A DNA stretch of 29,182 bases from Spirochaetia bacterium (GCA_900769975.1 CAAGIR010000056.1:1-29182); one strand, 5' to 3'; shown: positions 1 to 7,849, numbered from the stretch's first letter. The notes: generated from the sequence alone by a model not told the origin. Numbers and translations are program-made.

Positions 1-75
1 ACCGCATTTTCCCTGCTCGTATTTTCCTACAACTTGCAACTTGAAGTCAATGCTGTAGATTTGATTTTTTCCCAT
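1..75 (-). CDS. IS3-family transposase OrfA, N-terminal fragment
   Basis: A minus-strand frame opens with ATG at 75-73 and stays open for 25 codons to the window edge. The product starts MGKNQIYSIDFKLQVVGKYE. The pattern Y-S-x-x-F-K-x-x-V-V-x-x-Y-x-x-G is typical of the helix-turn-helix start of IS3/IS150 OrfA proteins, which bind the element's ends and are joined to the OrfB integrase by frameshifting. GGAGG at 88-84 lies 8 nt before the ATG and decides the start. Only the beginning is present, so whether the transposase is intact cannot be judged. The call rests on the short motif together with the terminal repeat just upstream. Confidence 0.7.
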   Translation of the reverse strand, partial: MGKNQIYSIDFKLQVVGKYEQGKCG

Positions 76-118
76 ATTTTACACCTCCGTGGGTGTCCTA
101 ATTTATGGGGTCAGTTCA
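1..118 (-). mobile_element. Left end of an IS3-family (IS150-like) insertion sequence, cut by the window edge
   Basis: Read on the minus strand, the stretch from 118 down starts TGAACTGACCCCATAAATTA, followed by GGACAC. This looks like the terminal inverted repeat of IS150-group elements, which begin TG and carry a CTGACCCC-type block. It is followed by a ribosome binding site and the start of an OrfA-like reading frame. The other end lies outside the window, so neither the element's length nor a target duplication can be seen. The boundary at 118 is inferred from the terminal TG and is good to a few bases. A 42-bp tandem array begins immediately outside it. Confidence 0.72.
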
Positions 119-120
119 GT

Positions 121-240
121 CTGCGAAAAGTGGCTAGGTCTGTCCCTGTTTGGTGTGAATGTCTGCGAAAAGTGACGAGGTCTGTCCCTGTTTGGTGTGA
201 ATGTCTGCGAAAAGTGGCGAGGTCTGTCCCTGTTTGATGT
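121..240 (+). repeat. Tandem array, 42-bp unit, about 2.9 copies
   Basis: Units run 121-162, 163-204 and 205-240 (the last one short). Each starts CTGCGAAAAGTG and contains AGGTCTGTCCCTGTTTG followed by GTGTGAATGT or a variant. Copies differ at only a few bases. The unit length is a multiple of three, so the array stays open in several frames, but nothing suggests coding. The core GGTCTGTCCC recurs in the array at 9251-9335. Confidence 0.9.
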
Positions 241-409
241 GGGCTGTTTCGCCAGCTGGGTGAATGTTTGTGCAGGGTTTGAGCGAAAACGGCGTGCCGA
301 GGCTTGAACAGGCAAATCGAAGACTTGAGTCGCTTGCGACCGAGCCGAAGAGGCGAGCTGTGAAAGGCGACTGACTAGGTGATTGCTCGCTGTGTTTAAA
401 AAAAAGTAT
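241..409. other. Non-coding spacer, G+C-richer than its surroundings
   Basis: This stretch between the 42-bp array and the YhhN-type gene is clearly richer in G+C than the neighbouring genes. It contains a short perfect hairpin, GTCGC-TT-GCGAC at 329-340, followed by CGAG. The similar string GCTTGCG...ACCGAG follows the second array near 9345-9361. I see no gene in it. Confidence 0.5.
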
Positions 410-438
410 TTGCAGAAAAAGTTTTGGAGGAGTATAAT
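410..438 (+). promoter_or_regulatory. Sigma-70-type promoter for the YhhN-like gene
   Basis: TTGCAG at 410-415 and TATAAT at 433-438 are separated by 17 bp. The -10 box matches consensus in all six positions. The expected transcript start is at about 445, next to the ATG at 446, which would make the mRNA leaderless or nearly so. Confidence 0.6.
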
Positions 439-445
439 TTTTTTG

Positions 446-1102
446 ATGAATAAGCGTTTTGTTGTGGGGATTTTTTCGGTTTTTGTGTTTTTTCTCTTTT
501 TGGTGCATGAATATTTTCTGTTTGCGCATCATGAATGGAGGGGGTTGGAGGCTGTTTTAAAGGGTGTGCTGAGTTTGTTTCCTTTTATTTTGTGTTTTTT
601 GGGATGGAAGGAAAATAAATCGCGGCTGTCGTTTTTGTTTCTTTCTGGGTTTTTGCTGTGTCTGCTTGGTGATGCGCTGATTAATTTGTTTATGGAATTT
701 GCGGCTGTCTGCTATTTTGCGGCTCATTGCATTTTTGTTCGTTGTTATTTGTATTTTCGTAAGCCTAAGGTGTGGCAGTTTGTTGTCTGGATTGTTGTTT
801 TTTTGTTGATTTGTGTATTTATTCAATTTGTAAATGTGAGTCTGCTTTTGAAGGTTTTTGGTATTCTGTATACTTTTGCTATGACGGCTATGGTTATGTT
901 TTCTTTTAAAATCCCGAAATTGCTGACGATTGGCAGTTTGATTTTTTTTATTTCTGATATTTTGCTTTTAAGGAATTTCATTTATTCTGAAACTGTCGTC
1001 AGTCACTTTTTTTCTTTGGGGCTTTACTATGTGGCTGTGATGATAATTGCTTCGAAGGTGTTTGTTGGTTTTGATAAGGATAATCGGTTTATTAATGGGT
1101 GA
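446..1102 (+). CDS. YhhN/TMEM86-family membrane protein (putative lysoplasmalogenase)
   Basis: A 218-residue, very hydrophobic protein with roughly seven or eight membrane segments. Three motifs point to the YhhN family: LLGDALI in one helix, AAHCIFVR in the next, and FFISDILLL near the C-terminus; the two Asp residues are the family's likely catalytic acids. Known members cleave the vinyl-ether bond of lysoplasmalogens or are uncharacterised. The frame is open from a TTG at 383, but I prefer ATG 446: a consensus TATAAT box lies at 433-438, so a transcript would start at about 445. GGAGG at 426-430 is 15 nt away and overlaps the promoter spacer, so it is unlikely to be used. Codons are unusually T-rich. 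The family call is fairly secure; the substrate is not. Confidence 0.68.
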   Translation: MNKRFVVGIFSVFVFFLFLVHEYFLFAHHEWRGLEAVLKGVLSLFPFILCFLGWKENKSRLSFLFLSGFLLCLLGDALINLFMEFAAVCYFAAHCIFVRCYLYFRKPKVWQFVVWIVVFLLICVFIQFVNVSLLLKVFGILYTFAMTAMVMFSFKIPKLLTIGSLIFFISDILLLRNFIYSETVVSHFFSLGLYYVAVMIIASKVFVGFDKDNRFING

Positions 1103-1112
1103 TTTTTTGTAG

Positions 1113-1177
1113 CAAACGCATTATATATTTTTTATTTTGTGGTATGGTTTATTTCTCGTATTTATATAATGCGTTTG
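1113..1177. terminator. Long hairpin between convergent genes
   Basis: CAAACGCATTATATA at 1113-1127 is the exact reverse complement of 1163-1177, a 15-bp stem with a 35-nt loop. It lies between the YhhN-like gene (+) and the orphan at 1232 (-), so it could act as a terminator in both directions. It lacks a clean T run on either side, and the loop is long for a terminator. Confidence 0.5.
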
Positions 1178-1231
1178 TACGTAAATCTTTTAAATAATCG
1201 CTTAAAGATTGTCATATTTTTCTTTGGCGTT

Positions 1232-1648
1232 TTAGAATTCTGAAACTGGTTTACGGCAATTATTTAATAAATCTATAACTTCTTCGGCTTTTATGGCGTA
1301 AAGTTTTGTTGTGTCATTTATCATCTGAATTTTCATGATCCAGGCTTCACCACAATCATTTAGTTCTAGAAAGCGGATTTTTCCATTGTATTTTTCTGGA
1401 TAATACGGACCTTCATTTATTTCTTTTAATTTTTTTGATATGATTGTAAATCCGAATAACTGCTGTAATTTTTTTGTATTAAAATTCAGTTTTTCCTGCA
1501 GATTTGCGTGGATATTAAATGAAAGCGGTAATTCTGAAATTCCACCGTTTGTTAATGCTGCATCTGCTGGTATTAATCTGACATTTTTTGCATCTAGATA
1601 ATCTTTTAATGAAACTAATTCTAAATCATTAATCTTTTCTGTTGTCAT
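1232..1648 (-). CDS. Hypothetical protein, 138 aa
   Basis: I do not recognise this protein. It is soluble-looking, with no signal peptide or membrane segment, and mixes charged and hydrophobic residues as a folded globular protein would. The start is fixed by GGAG at 1658-1655, 6 nt before the ATG. Its ATG overlaps the TGA of a possible 38-codon reading frame (1645-1761) as ATGA, so the two could be translationally coupled. It follows oppA on the same strand, but a hairpin (1845-1882) and an A+T-rich promoter-like stretch separate them, so it is probably its own unit. It has two Cys, far apart, and no metal-binding or catalytic motif that I can see. Confidence 0.6.
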   Translation of the reverse strand: MTTEKINDLELVSLKDYLDAKNVRLIPADAALTNGGISELPLSFNIHANLQEKLNFNTKKLQQLFGFTIISKKLKEINEGPYYPEKYNGKIRFLELNDCGEAWIMKIQMINDTTKLYAIKAEEVIDLLNNCRKPVSEF

Positions 1649-1761
1649 GGTTTTCTCCGTATTTTTTTTAATATGGTAAATTTGTAATTGTTGATGTTAA
1701 TTTTTGTCAGCATCTCTGTTTGATTTTCTGCTGTTATTGCTGTTAACATTCCTGTTAGCAT
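1645..1761 (-). CDS. Possible small ORF (38 aa) coupled to the 138-aa gene
   Basis: A minus-strand frame opens at ATG 1761-1759 and ends with TGA at 1647-1645, inside the ATGA that also starts the next gene. The product begins MLTGMLTAITAENQTEMLTK and ends in a basic tail (KKIRRKP). The string MLT occurs three times. There is no ribosome binding site. Before it, a 10-codon frame (ATG at 1795-1793) ends in TGA a few bases upstream of this ATG, which would allow re-initiation. It could equally be chance in an A+T-rich spacer. Confidence 0.25.
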   Translation of the reverse strand: MLTGMLTAITAENQTEMLTKININNYKFTILKKIRRKP

Positions 1762-1795
1762 TTCATTTGAATTGCTGTTTTTCGTAATTTACCAT

Positions 1796-1830
1796 TTTTT
1801 TCTATATAATATATAATTATTATATATCAA
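1796..1830 (-). promoter_or_regulatory. Possible promoter for the orphan gene
   Basis: On the minus strand TTGATA (1829-1824) and TATATA (1807-1802) are 16 bp apart, in an extremely A+T-rich stretch. The -10 box ends 6 nt before an ATG at 1795. In a run of this composition such boxes arise easily by chance. Confidence 0.35.
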
Positions 1831-1844
1831 TTATATATAAAATT

Positions 1845-1882
1845 ATTGGTCAAGGCTAGGTTGTTGCCCTGACCAATTTTTT
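1845..1882 (-). terminator. Probable terminator after oppA
   Basis: ATTGGTCA (1845-1852) pairs with TGACCAAT (1870-1877), and GGC/GCC extends the stem past one mismatch. A T6 run follows on the plus side; the minus side has the weaker AATAATTTTAT. It lies about 20 nt past the oppA stop and probably ends the opp transcript. Confidence 0.5.
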
Positions 1883-1902
1883 ACTGTTTATACAAATCTT
1901 TT

Positions 1903-3546
1903 TTAGTCTGCATTTTTAACTGTCATTCCTGTGTAGTTTGCATAAGACAATACATCATAGTAATAATTGTCTAATTCTGGCGGAATTAAGTTTGTATTGT
2001 TGTTTGTAAACAAAGGACAGATTACTGTATCTTCGCTTACGGCAATTTTTTCTGCTTTAAGAAGCAATTCTTGGCGTGCTTTTGGATCAAGTACAAGGTT
2101 TGATTCTGCAAGCAACTGATTGTATTCTTCATTGTCGTAACTAATATCATTAAGTGCATTGCCTTTTACGTACATCATAAGCCATGTTGTAGGATCGTTG
2201 TAGTCTGCATACCACTGCATTCTTATGAGCTGATCTTTCTTTTCACGTCTCTGTGCTACGTAAACTTCGTTTTCCAATGCCTGTAATTCTACTGTTACGC
2301 CAAGTTGTTTCCACTGCTGCTGCAATACCTGTGCAACATCTCCTTCGTATGACATTGAAGGATAGGTGTATGTAATTTTTGGTAATCCTTCGCCGTTTGG
2401 ATATCCTGCTTCGGCTAGTAATTTTTTTGCTTCTTCCAGGTTTTCGTCCAAAAGATCGCCCTGTAATTCTCCCCATGTTGTTCCGTCTACTTTTGACTTG
2501 TAGAATCTTCCTACGAATGTCGTTGAAGGAACGCATGAAAGTCCTACTACTGTTGCGATGTCTTTTCTGTTCAAGGCAAGTGCAAATGCTTTTCGAACTT
2601 TTGGATTGTCAAATGGAGCAATATTTGGGTTTATCATGATGTAGTTTGTCTGTGGAATTTCTGCAAAGCGTAAATCAGGGCTGTCTTTGTAGCGTTCTGC
2701 CAAAGATGATGGTGCTCCAGAGATGAGTGTAATTTCTCCTGTCTGGTATGCTGCTGCTTTTGCCTGATCATCGTCCATAAATCGCAATTTTATAGAAAGA
2801 AGATTTACGCTATCTGCATCATAATAATATGGGTTTTTCTTGTACAGAATGTATTCGCCTGCTTTTCTTTCTGCCATGTACCATGGTCCGTTTGAAAGGT
2901 TCTTTGCTGGTTCCATATCCCAGTTTTTGTCTTCATCTTTTGCATATTTTGTGTTTGAAGGCATGAATGTTGGAACATTTGGGAACATATCAAGGAAGTA
3001 AGCACATGGTTCTTTTAATGTAATCTTGAGGATTTTTGGATCTGATGCATCTATTGCTACATCTTCAAGTGAGCCTTCTGAGTTGAATGCTTCTAATGCT
3101 CCTTTGATTGGGAACAGGAAGTCTACATACCAAGCACCGTTTGCTGGTTCAAGAGAACGAAGCATTGTGTTTTTATAATCTGCTGAAGTTACTTTTGAGC
3201 CGTCTGACCATTTTGCATCATCGCGGATATAAAAAGTATATGTCAAAAGATCATCGCTGATTTCCCATTTTTCTGCTGTTGCGGGTGTAAATAAACCATC
3301 TTTTGTGTATGCAATAAGTGGACTTAATGCATATGTCTGGTGTGAAAAGTATACGTACGCTGCGGCACCTGCAGGGTCGTATTCACCTGTCTCTGATTGT
3401 ACTGTAACGGAGATTTCCAGAATTTCTCCTTTTTCATTTGTACTCACGCGACTATTTGATTTTTTTCCGCATGATGTTAGTGATAATAGAGTTGCCAATA
3501 ATGCGGTGACAACTAAAGTTTTGTGAATGAGAGTACCAATTTTCAT
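1903..3546 (-). CDS. oppA: Oligopeptide-binding lipoprotein OppA-like (SBP_bac_5 family)
   Basis: This is the extracytoplasmic peptide-binding component of the importer encoded upstream. At 547 residues it has the usual length for the family. The N-terminus is a lipoprotein signal: MKIG, a hydrophobic stretch, then the lipobox L-T-S-C with Cys26 as the lipid anchor. The family signature is seen in RDDAKWSDGSKVTSADY, and the C-terminal half has the typical NPKVRKAFALALNRK block. I chose the ATG at 3546 over the one at 3561 because GGAAGG lies 7 nt ahead of it and the lipoprotein signal then starts correctly. It is the last gene of the operon, about 107 nt after oppF, with a hairpin in that gap. 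Peptide or nickel specificity cannot be told from sequence; the neighbours suggest peptides. Confidence 0.9.
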   Translation of the reverse strand: MKIGTLIHKTLVVTALLATLLSLTSCGKKSNSRVSTNEKGEILEISVTVQSETGEYDPAGAAAYVYFSHQTYALSPLIAYTKDGLFTPATAEKWEISDDLLTYTFYIRDDAKWSDGSKVTSADYKNTMLRSLEPANGAWYVDFLFPIKGALEAFNSEGSLEDVAIDASDPKILKITLKEPCAYFLDMFPNVPTFMPSNTKYAKDEDKNWDMEPAKNLSNGPWYMAERKAGEYILYKKNPYYYDADSVNLLSIKLRFMDDDQAKAAAYQTGEITLISGAPSSLAERYKDSPDLRFAEIPQTNYIMINPNIAPFDNPKVRKAFALALNRKDIATVVGLSCVPSTTFVGRFYKSKVDGTTWGELQGDLLDENLEEAKKLLAEAGYPNGEGLPKITYTYPSMSYEGDVAQVLQQQWKQLGVTVELQALENEVYVAQRREKKDQLIRMQWYADYNDPTTWLMMYVKGNALNDISYDNEEYNQLLAESNLVLDPKARQELLLKAEKIAVSEDTVICPLFTNNNTNLIPPELDNYYYDVLSYANYTGMTVKNAD

Positions 3547-3594
3547 ATTGAAACCTTCCATTTGATAATTATATTAGTCTGCAACGCAAACTTT

Positions 3595-3619
3595 GTTATA
3601 CGATATAAATCGTAGTAAC
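3595..3619 (-). other. Hairpin in the oppF-oppA spacer
   Basis: TACGAT (3599-3604) pairs with ATCGTA (3609-3614), and GTTA/TAAC extends the stem past one bulged base. There is no T run after it on the minus strand. It may be an RNA processing or stabilising element that lets oppA be expressed at a different level from the transporter genes. Confidence 0.4.
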
Positions 3620-3653
3620 TTACAATTTTGTGTTTTAAGTTTTTAAAGTTTTG

Positions 3654-4688
3654 TTATTTAGCACCTGTTTTTCCAAAAACGGCTTCCTGCGGATCCAATC
3701 CTTGTGAACTGTAGGCAGCAAGTTTATCTGGCGAATAAAGGTGACATGCAACTTTACGAACTCCTAAATCATAAAACTGTGGTTTTTGTGTTTTACACTG
3801 TTCTGTACAATAAGCACATCTTGCGGCAAACGGACATCCTTTTGGTGGATCAAGAGGACTTGGAACTTCGCCCTGCAGGATTATTCGATGTTTTGTTTTT
3901 GCCTGTTCTGGATCTGGAATTGGGGAAGCGGATATCAGTGCTTTTGTATATGGATGATATGGTCGTTTGTAAATATCATCTGATGTACCAAATTCTACCA
4001 TATTTCCCAGATACATAACTCCAATTTTGTGGCTTATATGATGTACCATTTCCAAATCGTGTGCGATGAATAAATATGAAAAGCCTCGTTCATGCTGAAG
4101 TTTTTCAAGAAGATTAATTACCTGCGCCTGAATTGAAACGTCCAGTGCTGAAATTGGTTCATCGCAGACTATAAATTCCGGGTTTAATGCCAGTGCTCTG
4201 GCTATTCCTATTCGCTGTCGCTGTCCTCCTGAAAATTCATAAGGATAACGGCGGATATGATCGGGTTTTAATCCTACTGTCTGTATTAAATCTTGAACTA
4301 TTGCCTTACGGTCTGCTGGTGTTCCCATGTTGTGAATTACCATAGGTTCTTCTATGATTTCGCCTACTGTCATTCTTGGATTGAGTGATGCATAAGGGTC
4401 TTGAAATATCATCTGCATGCGGCGGCGGTAAGGCAGCATTTTTTTTGGAGTAAGTTTTGTGATGTCTGTTCCATCAAAAATTATTTGTCCTGATGTAGGT
4501 TCATGGATTTTTAAGATTGTTCTTCCCATCGAAGATTTTCCGCATCCTGATTCTCCTACGATTCCAAGTGTTTCTCCACGTTCAAGTACGAAAGTAACGT
4601 TTTCTACAGCGTGAACTTTTTTTCCATGCGCTGCGTCAAAGTATTTTGTTAAGCCGTTTACCTGTAGAATTGGTTTTGTTATTCCCAT
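3654..4688 (-). CDS. oppF: Oligopeptide ABC transporter ATPase OppF-like
   Basis: One of the two ATPases that drive peptide uptake. Visible in its 344 residues are Walker A GESGCGKS (45-52), the signature FSGGQRQR (152-159), Walker B FIVCDEP with D176 and E177, and the switch His in FIAHD (about 210). The C-terminal oligo_HPY extension carries a Cys cluster, C285-P-F-A-A-R-C291 plus C294, C298 and C315; in related Dpp/Opp ATPases such a cluster binds a 4Fe-4S centre. GGAGG lies 6 nt before the ATG. It follows oppD by 59 nt on the same strand. The D/F naming follows order and similarity by eye; the pairing as Opp ATPases is secure. Confidence 0.9.
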   Translation of the reverse strand: MGITKPILQVNGLTKYFDAAHGKKVHAVENVTFVLERGETLGIVGESGCGKSSMGRTILKIHEPTSGQIIFDGTDITKLTPKKMLPYRRRMQMIFQDPYASLNPRMTVGEIIEEPMVIHNMGTPADRKAIVQDLIQTVGLKPDHIRRYPYEFSGGQRQRIGIARALALNPEFIVCDEPISALDVSIQAQVINLLEKLQHERGFSYLFIAHDLEMVHHISHKIGVMYLGNMVEFGTSDDIYKRPYHPYTKALISASPIPDPEQAKTKHRIILQGEVPSPLDPPKGCPFAARCAYCTEQCKTQKPQFYDLGVRKVACHLYSPDKLAAYSSQGLDPQEAVFGKTGAK

Positions 4689-4747
4689 TTTTTACCTCCA
4701 TATCTTTTAGATATTCACTTTCTATTATTAATTTATTTCCTGATTGC

Positions 4748-5782
4748 TTATTGCAATTTTACTACTGATTTAATGTATTCATCATTATCTTTACAATGAA
4801 GCCAGCATTTGCATTTATGTGTTTTTGAAAATTCTGTAACTGCAGGACCGTATTTTGTACAGATTTTCATTGCTTCGCTGCAACGTGGTGCAAAAGGACA
4901 TTCATTTCCCAGTTTGATTAAATCTGGTGGTGTTCCAGGTATCGGTTTTAAAGGTTCGCGATTATCAACATTTGAATTAGCGATTGAATTTAGCAAACCT
5001 TTTGTATACGGATGTTTTGGTTCATAGAAAATTTCGTTTACAGAACCTTCTTCCATTATTGTTCCACCGTACATTATGCTGATTCTGTCACACAACGAAG
5101 CTACAACGCCTAAATCATGTGTGATGAGGATAACTGCTGTTCCAAGTTTTTGTGTTAATTCTTTTAATAAATCAAGAATTTGTGCCTGTACTGTTACGTC
5201 AAGCGCTGTCGTTGGTTCATCGGCTATGAGTAATTTTGGATTACATGCTAAAGCGATGGCGATGATGATTCTCTGGCGCATTCCTCCTGAAAATTCAAAA
5301 GGAAACTGTTTTAATCTGCTTTCTGGTGCTGGAATGCCTACCAGTTTCATCAGTTCGACTGCTCTTTCACGTGCCTGTTTTTTTGAACATTTTGTATGTG
5401 CGATAATTCCTTCTGTCATCTGTTTTTCTATGGAAACAATTGGATTTAAATAGCTCATTGGATCCTGAAAAATCATGGAGATTTCATTTCCGCGAATGTT
5501 CTGCAGCATTTTTTCATATTCTTTCTTTTCTTTTTTTGTAGCATAATGATTTGGACTTAAATCTTTGCCGTCAAACGTGATTGTTCCTGATGTTACTTTA
5601 CCGTTTCCAGCCAAAAGCCCCATCAGTGAGAGCATTCCCTGTGATTTTCCCGAACCTGATTCTCCAACTATTCCAAGAATTTCACCTTTTTCCACGTGAT
5701 AATCTACTTTACGGACTGCTTTTACAATTCCCTGATCCGTTTTAAATTCGGTTGTTAATCCTTTTATTTCCAGTAATGACAT
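4748..5782 (-). CDS. oppD: Oligopeptide ABC transporter ATPase OppD-like
   Basis: The second peptide-transport ATPase, 344 residues. Walker A is GESGSGKS (40-47), the signature FSGGMRQR (164-171) and Walker B LLIADEP with D188 and E189. A Q-loop is seen in IFQDPMSYLNP. The C-terminal extension has the oligo_HPY pattern NECPFAPRC followed by further Cys, as in oppF, so both subunits may hold an iron-sulfur centre. AGGAAGG just before the ATG supports the start. The gap back to oppC is about 140 nt, longer than elsewhere in the operon, and contains a small palindrome at 5833-5845 but no obvious promoter or terminator. Confidence 0.9.
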   Translation of the reverse strand: MSLLEIKGLTTEFKTDQGIVKAVRKVDYHVEKGEILGIVGESGSGKSQGMLSLMGLLAGNGKVTSGTITFDGKDLSPNHYATKKEKKEYEKMLQNIRGNEISMIFQDPMSYLNPIVSIEKQMTEGIIAHTKCSKKQARERAVELMKLVGIPAPESRLKQFPFEFSGGMRQRIIIAIALACNPKLLIADEPTTALDVTVQAQILDLLKELTQKLGTAVILITHDLGVVASLCDRISIMYGGTIMEEGSVNEIFYEPKHPYTKGLLNSIANSNVDNREPLKPIPGTPPDLIKLGNECPFAPRCSEAMKICTKYGPAVTEFSKTHKCKCWLHCKDNDEYIKSVVKLQ

Positions 5783-5925
5783 ATTTTCCTTCCTACAAAA
5801 TTGTGTTTCAAAAACTTACAATTAATTTTTCTGCTGAATATCAGCGTTTATTTTTAATTCAAACTTCTTAATCTTAAATATCCTTTTTCAAATCTTTGTG
5901 CTTTTTGATTTTGAAATCTGGATTT

Positions 5926-6867
5926 TTATCGTTTTCGTTTAGGATCAAGCGCTCTTTCAAGTCCTTCTCCTACAAAGTTGAAAGAAATGATTGTAATGCA
6001 GATTGCCACAAGCGGATAAATTGTCTGCATCGGGTAAACCTGAATTAATTCGCGTGCTGCTTCACAAAGTGTACCCCAGCTGGCTTTTGGTGCAGAAATG
6101 CCGACACCAAGGAAACTAAGCCAGGCTTCTGTAAAGATTGCCTGCGGTACTTGAAGCGTTACGTTTACAATAATTGGTCCCATCGAATTGATAAGAAGAT
6201 GTTTTATAAGAATTCTTTTTGAACTGGCACCTAAAACAAATGCTGCCATTGTAAATTCCTGTTCTTTAAGACTTTTTACTTCCTGCCTTACAATTCTTGC
6301 CATTCCTATCCAGCAAGTTATGGAAATTCCTATCATAATGGAGGTTACACCAGCTCCAAGCCAAAGCATAATTAATACTATGTAGAGCATTGAAGGAACT
6401 GAATAGATAATATCTACAATTCGCATCATTATCATATCTGTTTTTCCGCCGATATATCCTGCAATTCCACCATATAAAGTTCCAATTACCAGGTTTACGA
6501 GTGCTGCCATAAGTCCGACTCCCAAACTGATTCTGGCACCGTACAGAATACGCACGAAAATATCCCTTCCCATTTTATCTGTACCAAAAATATGTGCGGC
6601 ACTTGGGCCTGCGTTGCGTAATGACATATTCTGCTGGTCGTAAGAATATTGCGAAAACAGCGGTCCAAAAATTGCCATCAACACGATGACTATAAGAATA
6701 ATTAACCCTACTACGGCTCTTTTATTTTTTAGAAATTCTGTTTTTACCGATTGAAAAAAGGTTTTACTTTCGATGGCGATAAATTCATCGTTCTTTTCTT
6801 CTTTTGACAGTTTTCTGAATAATTTTTCTTTATCAATTTCTACGGTGTTTGTTTTCTGTTCTTCCAT
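5926..6867 (-). CDS. oppC: Oligopeptide ABC transporter permease OppC-like
   Basis: An inner-membrane permease subunit of 313 residues. It has the OppC layout: about 50 charged cytosolic residues (FLKNKRAVVGL leads into the first helix), a periplasmic segment containing HIFGTDKMGRDIFVRILYGAR, which is highly characteristic of DppC/OppC, then five more hydrophobic segments. The cytoplasmic EAA-type loop that docks on the ATPases is around RQEVKSLKEQEFTMAAFVLGAS. The C-terminus ends GLERALDPKRKR. It starts 27 nt after oppB and is certainly co-transcribed with it. GGGG a few bases upstream serves as the ribosome binding site. Confidence 0.92.
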   Translation of the reverse strand: MEEQKTNTVEIDKEKLFRKLSKEEKNDEFIAIESKTFFQSVKTEFLKNKRAVVGLIILIVIVLMAIFGPLFSQYSYDQQNMSLRNAGPSAAHIFGTDKMGRDIFVRILYGARISLGVGLMAALVNLVIGTLYGGIAGYIGGKTDMIMMRIVDIIYSVPSMLYIVLIMLWLGAGVTSIMIGISITCWIGMARIVRQEVKSLKEQEFTMAAFVLGASSKRILIKHLLINSMGPIIVNVTLQVPQAIFTEAWLSFLGVGISAPKASWGTLCEAARELIQVYPMQTIYPLVAICITIISFNFVGEGLERALDPKRKR

Positions 6868-6894
6868 ATTTTGTCCCCTTTTTAATTATTCTGA

Positions 6895-7812
6895 TTAAAG
6901 TGATTTTCTGATTCGCGGATCAACAATTGCACAGATGACATCGGCAATCAAATTACACAAAATGATTATTGCACCCATAAAAATGGTGATTCCCATAACA
7001 ACTGTATAATCATGATTCATAATTGCATTTGTAAATTCTCTTCCTAATCCTGGAATTGAAAATATTTTCTCTATTGTTACGGAACCTGTTAAGAGGAACG
7101 CTACCATAGGTCCCATATATGTAATTACTGGCAGCATGGAATTTTTTAATACGTGTCTGAAAAGTATTGTAGATTTGCTAATTCCTTTTGCTTTTGCCAT
7201 TGTTATATAATCCTGTCTGATTACTTCTTCGTAGGAACTTTGTGTAAGGCGGGCAACTGCTGATATCGGATAAAGTCCCTGTGCGACAGCTGGTAAAATG
7301 TAATGTTTTGGTGTAGAAAGTCCAATAATCGGAACGGCATTCAGGATAACTCCGAATAATATCATTAAAAGTAATGCTACCAGAAAGTTTGGAATACTTA
7401 CTCCGAGCGTTAAACCTGTAAGCCACGCACCTTTTCCAAAGGCTGATTTCGAACGTGCCATCATAATTCCTGCAAAAACACCCACGACAATTACAAGTAC
7501 CATAGTAACTAGTCCAAGTTTCATTGTAGGAATCATCGACTGCTTGATTATTTGTGTTACGCTTGTTCCTATCTTTTTATATGATGTTCCTAAATTTCCA
7601 TGGAGCATATTTCTACAATAGATAAAAAATTGAGTGATTACAGGCTTGTCTAAACCATATTCAGCTTCCATTTTGGCAAGTAATTCACCAGAAACGTTTT
7701 TTGATTGAAGCGGACTTCCTGGCATAAGCTTTGTCATGGTAAAGGTTATTGCTACCAGCACAAATAATGTGAGTATCCCAAGAAGTAATCGTTTTGCAAC
7801 ATATTTAAACAT
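6895..7812 (-). CDS. oppB: Oligopeptide ABC transporter permease OppB-like
   Basis: The first gene of the opp operon, a 305-residue permease. The N-terminus MFKYVAKRLLLGILTLFVL and the early MPGSP motif are hallmarks of OppB/DppB. The EAA loop is AKAKGISKSTILFRHVLKNS, and the C-terminus ends in IVDPRIRKSL. Six membrane segments are expected. GGAGG is 9 nt before the ATG. A 17-bp terminator-like hairpin lies about 50 nt upstream in the leader, so transcripts from a distal promoter would have to read through it. This makes oppB the point where control of the whole importer is likely exerted. Confidence 0.92.
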   Translation of the reverse strand: MFKYVAKRLLLGILTLFVLVAITFTMTKLMPGSPLQSKNVSGELLAKMEAEYGLDKPVITQFFIYCRNMLHGNLGTSYKKIGTSVTQIIKQSMIPTMKLGLVTMVLVIVVGVFAGIMMARSKSAFGKGAWLTGLTLGVSIPNFLVALLLMILFGVILNAVPIIGLSTPKHYILPAVAQGLYPISAVARLTQSSYEEVIRQDYITMAKAKGISKSTILFRHVLKNSMLPVITYMGPMVAFLLTGSVTIEKIFSIPGLGREFTNAIMNHDYTVVMGITIFMGAIIILCNLIADVICAIVDPRIRKSL

Positions 7813-7849
7813 CTGTTTTTTCCTCCAGTTTCTTGTTTTTTATCGCAGT

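Noticed and set aside
121..240. CRISPR array
   Set aside because: The 42-bp units are contiguous tandem copies with no unique spacers, and no cas gene is near. The same holds for the 35-bp array at 9251-9335.
34..532. Open frames on both strands across the 42-bp array and the spacer after it
   Set aside because: They arise because the repeat unit is a multiple of three. They have repetitive, unnatural products and no ribosome binding site.
5833..5845. Terminator between oppC and oppD
   Set aside because: The palindrome GCTGA-ATA-TCAGC has only 5 bp arms and no T run, so it is not convincing as a terminator.
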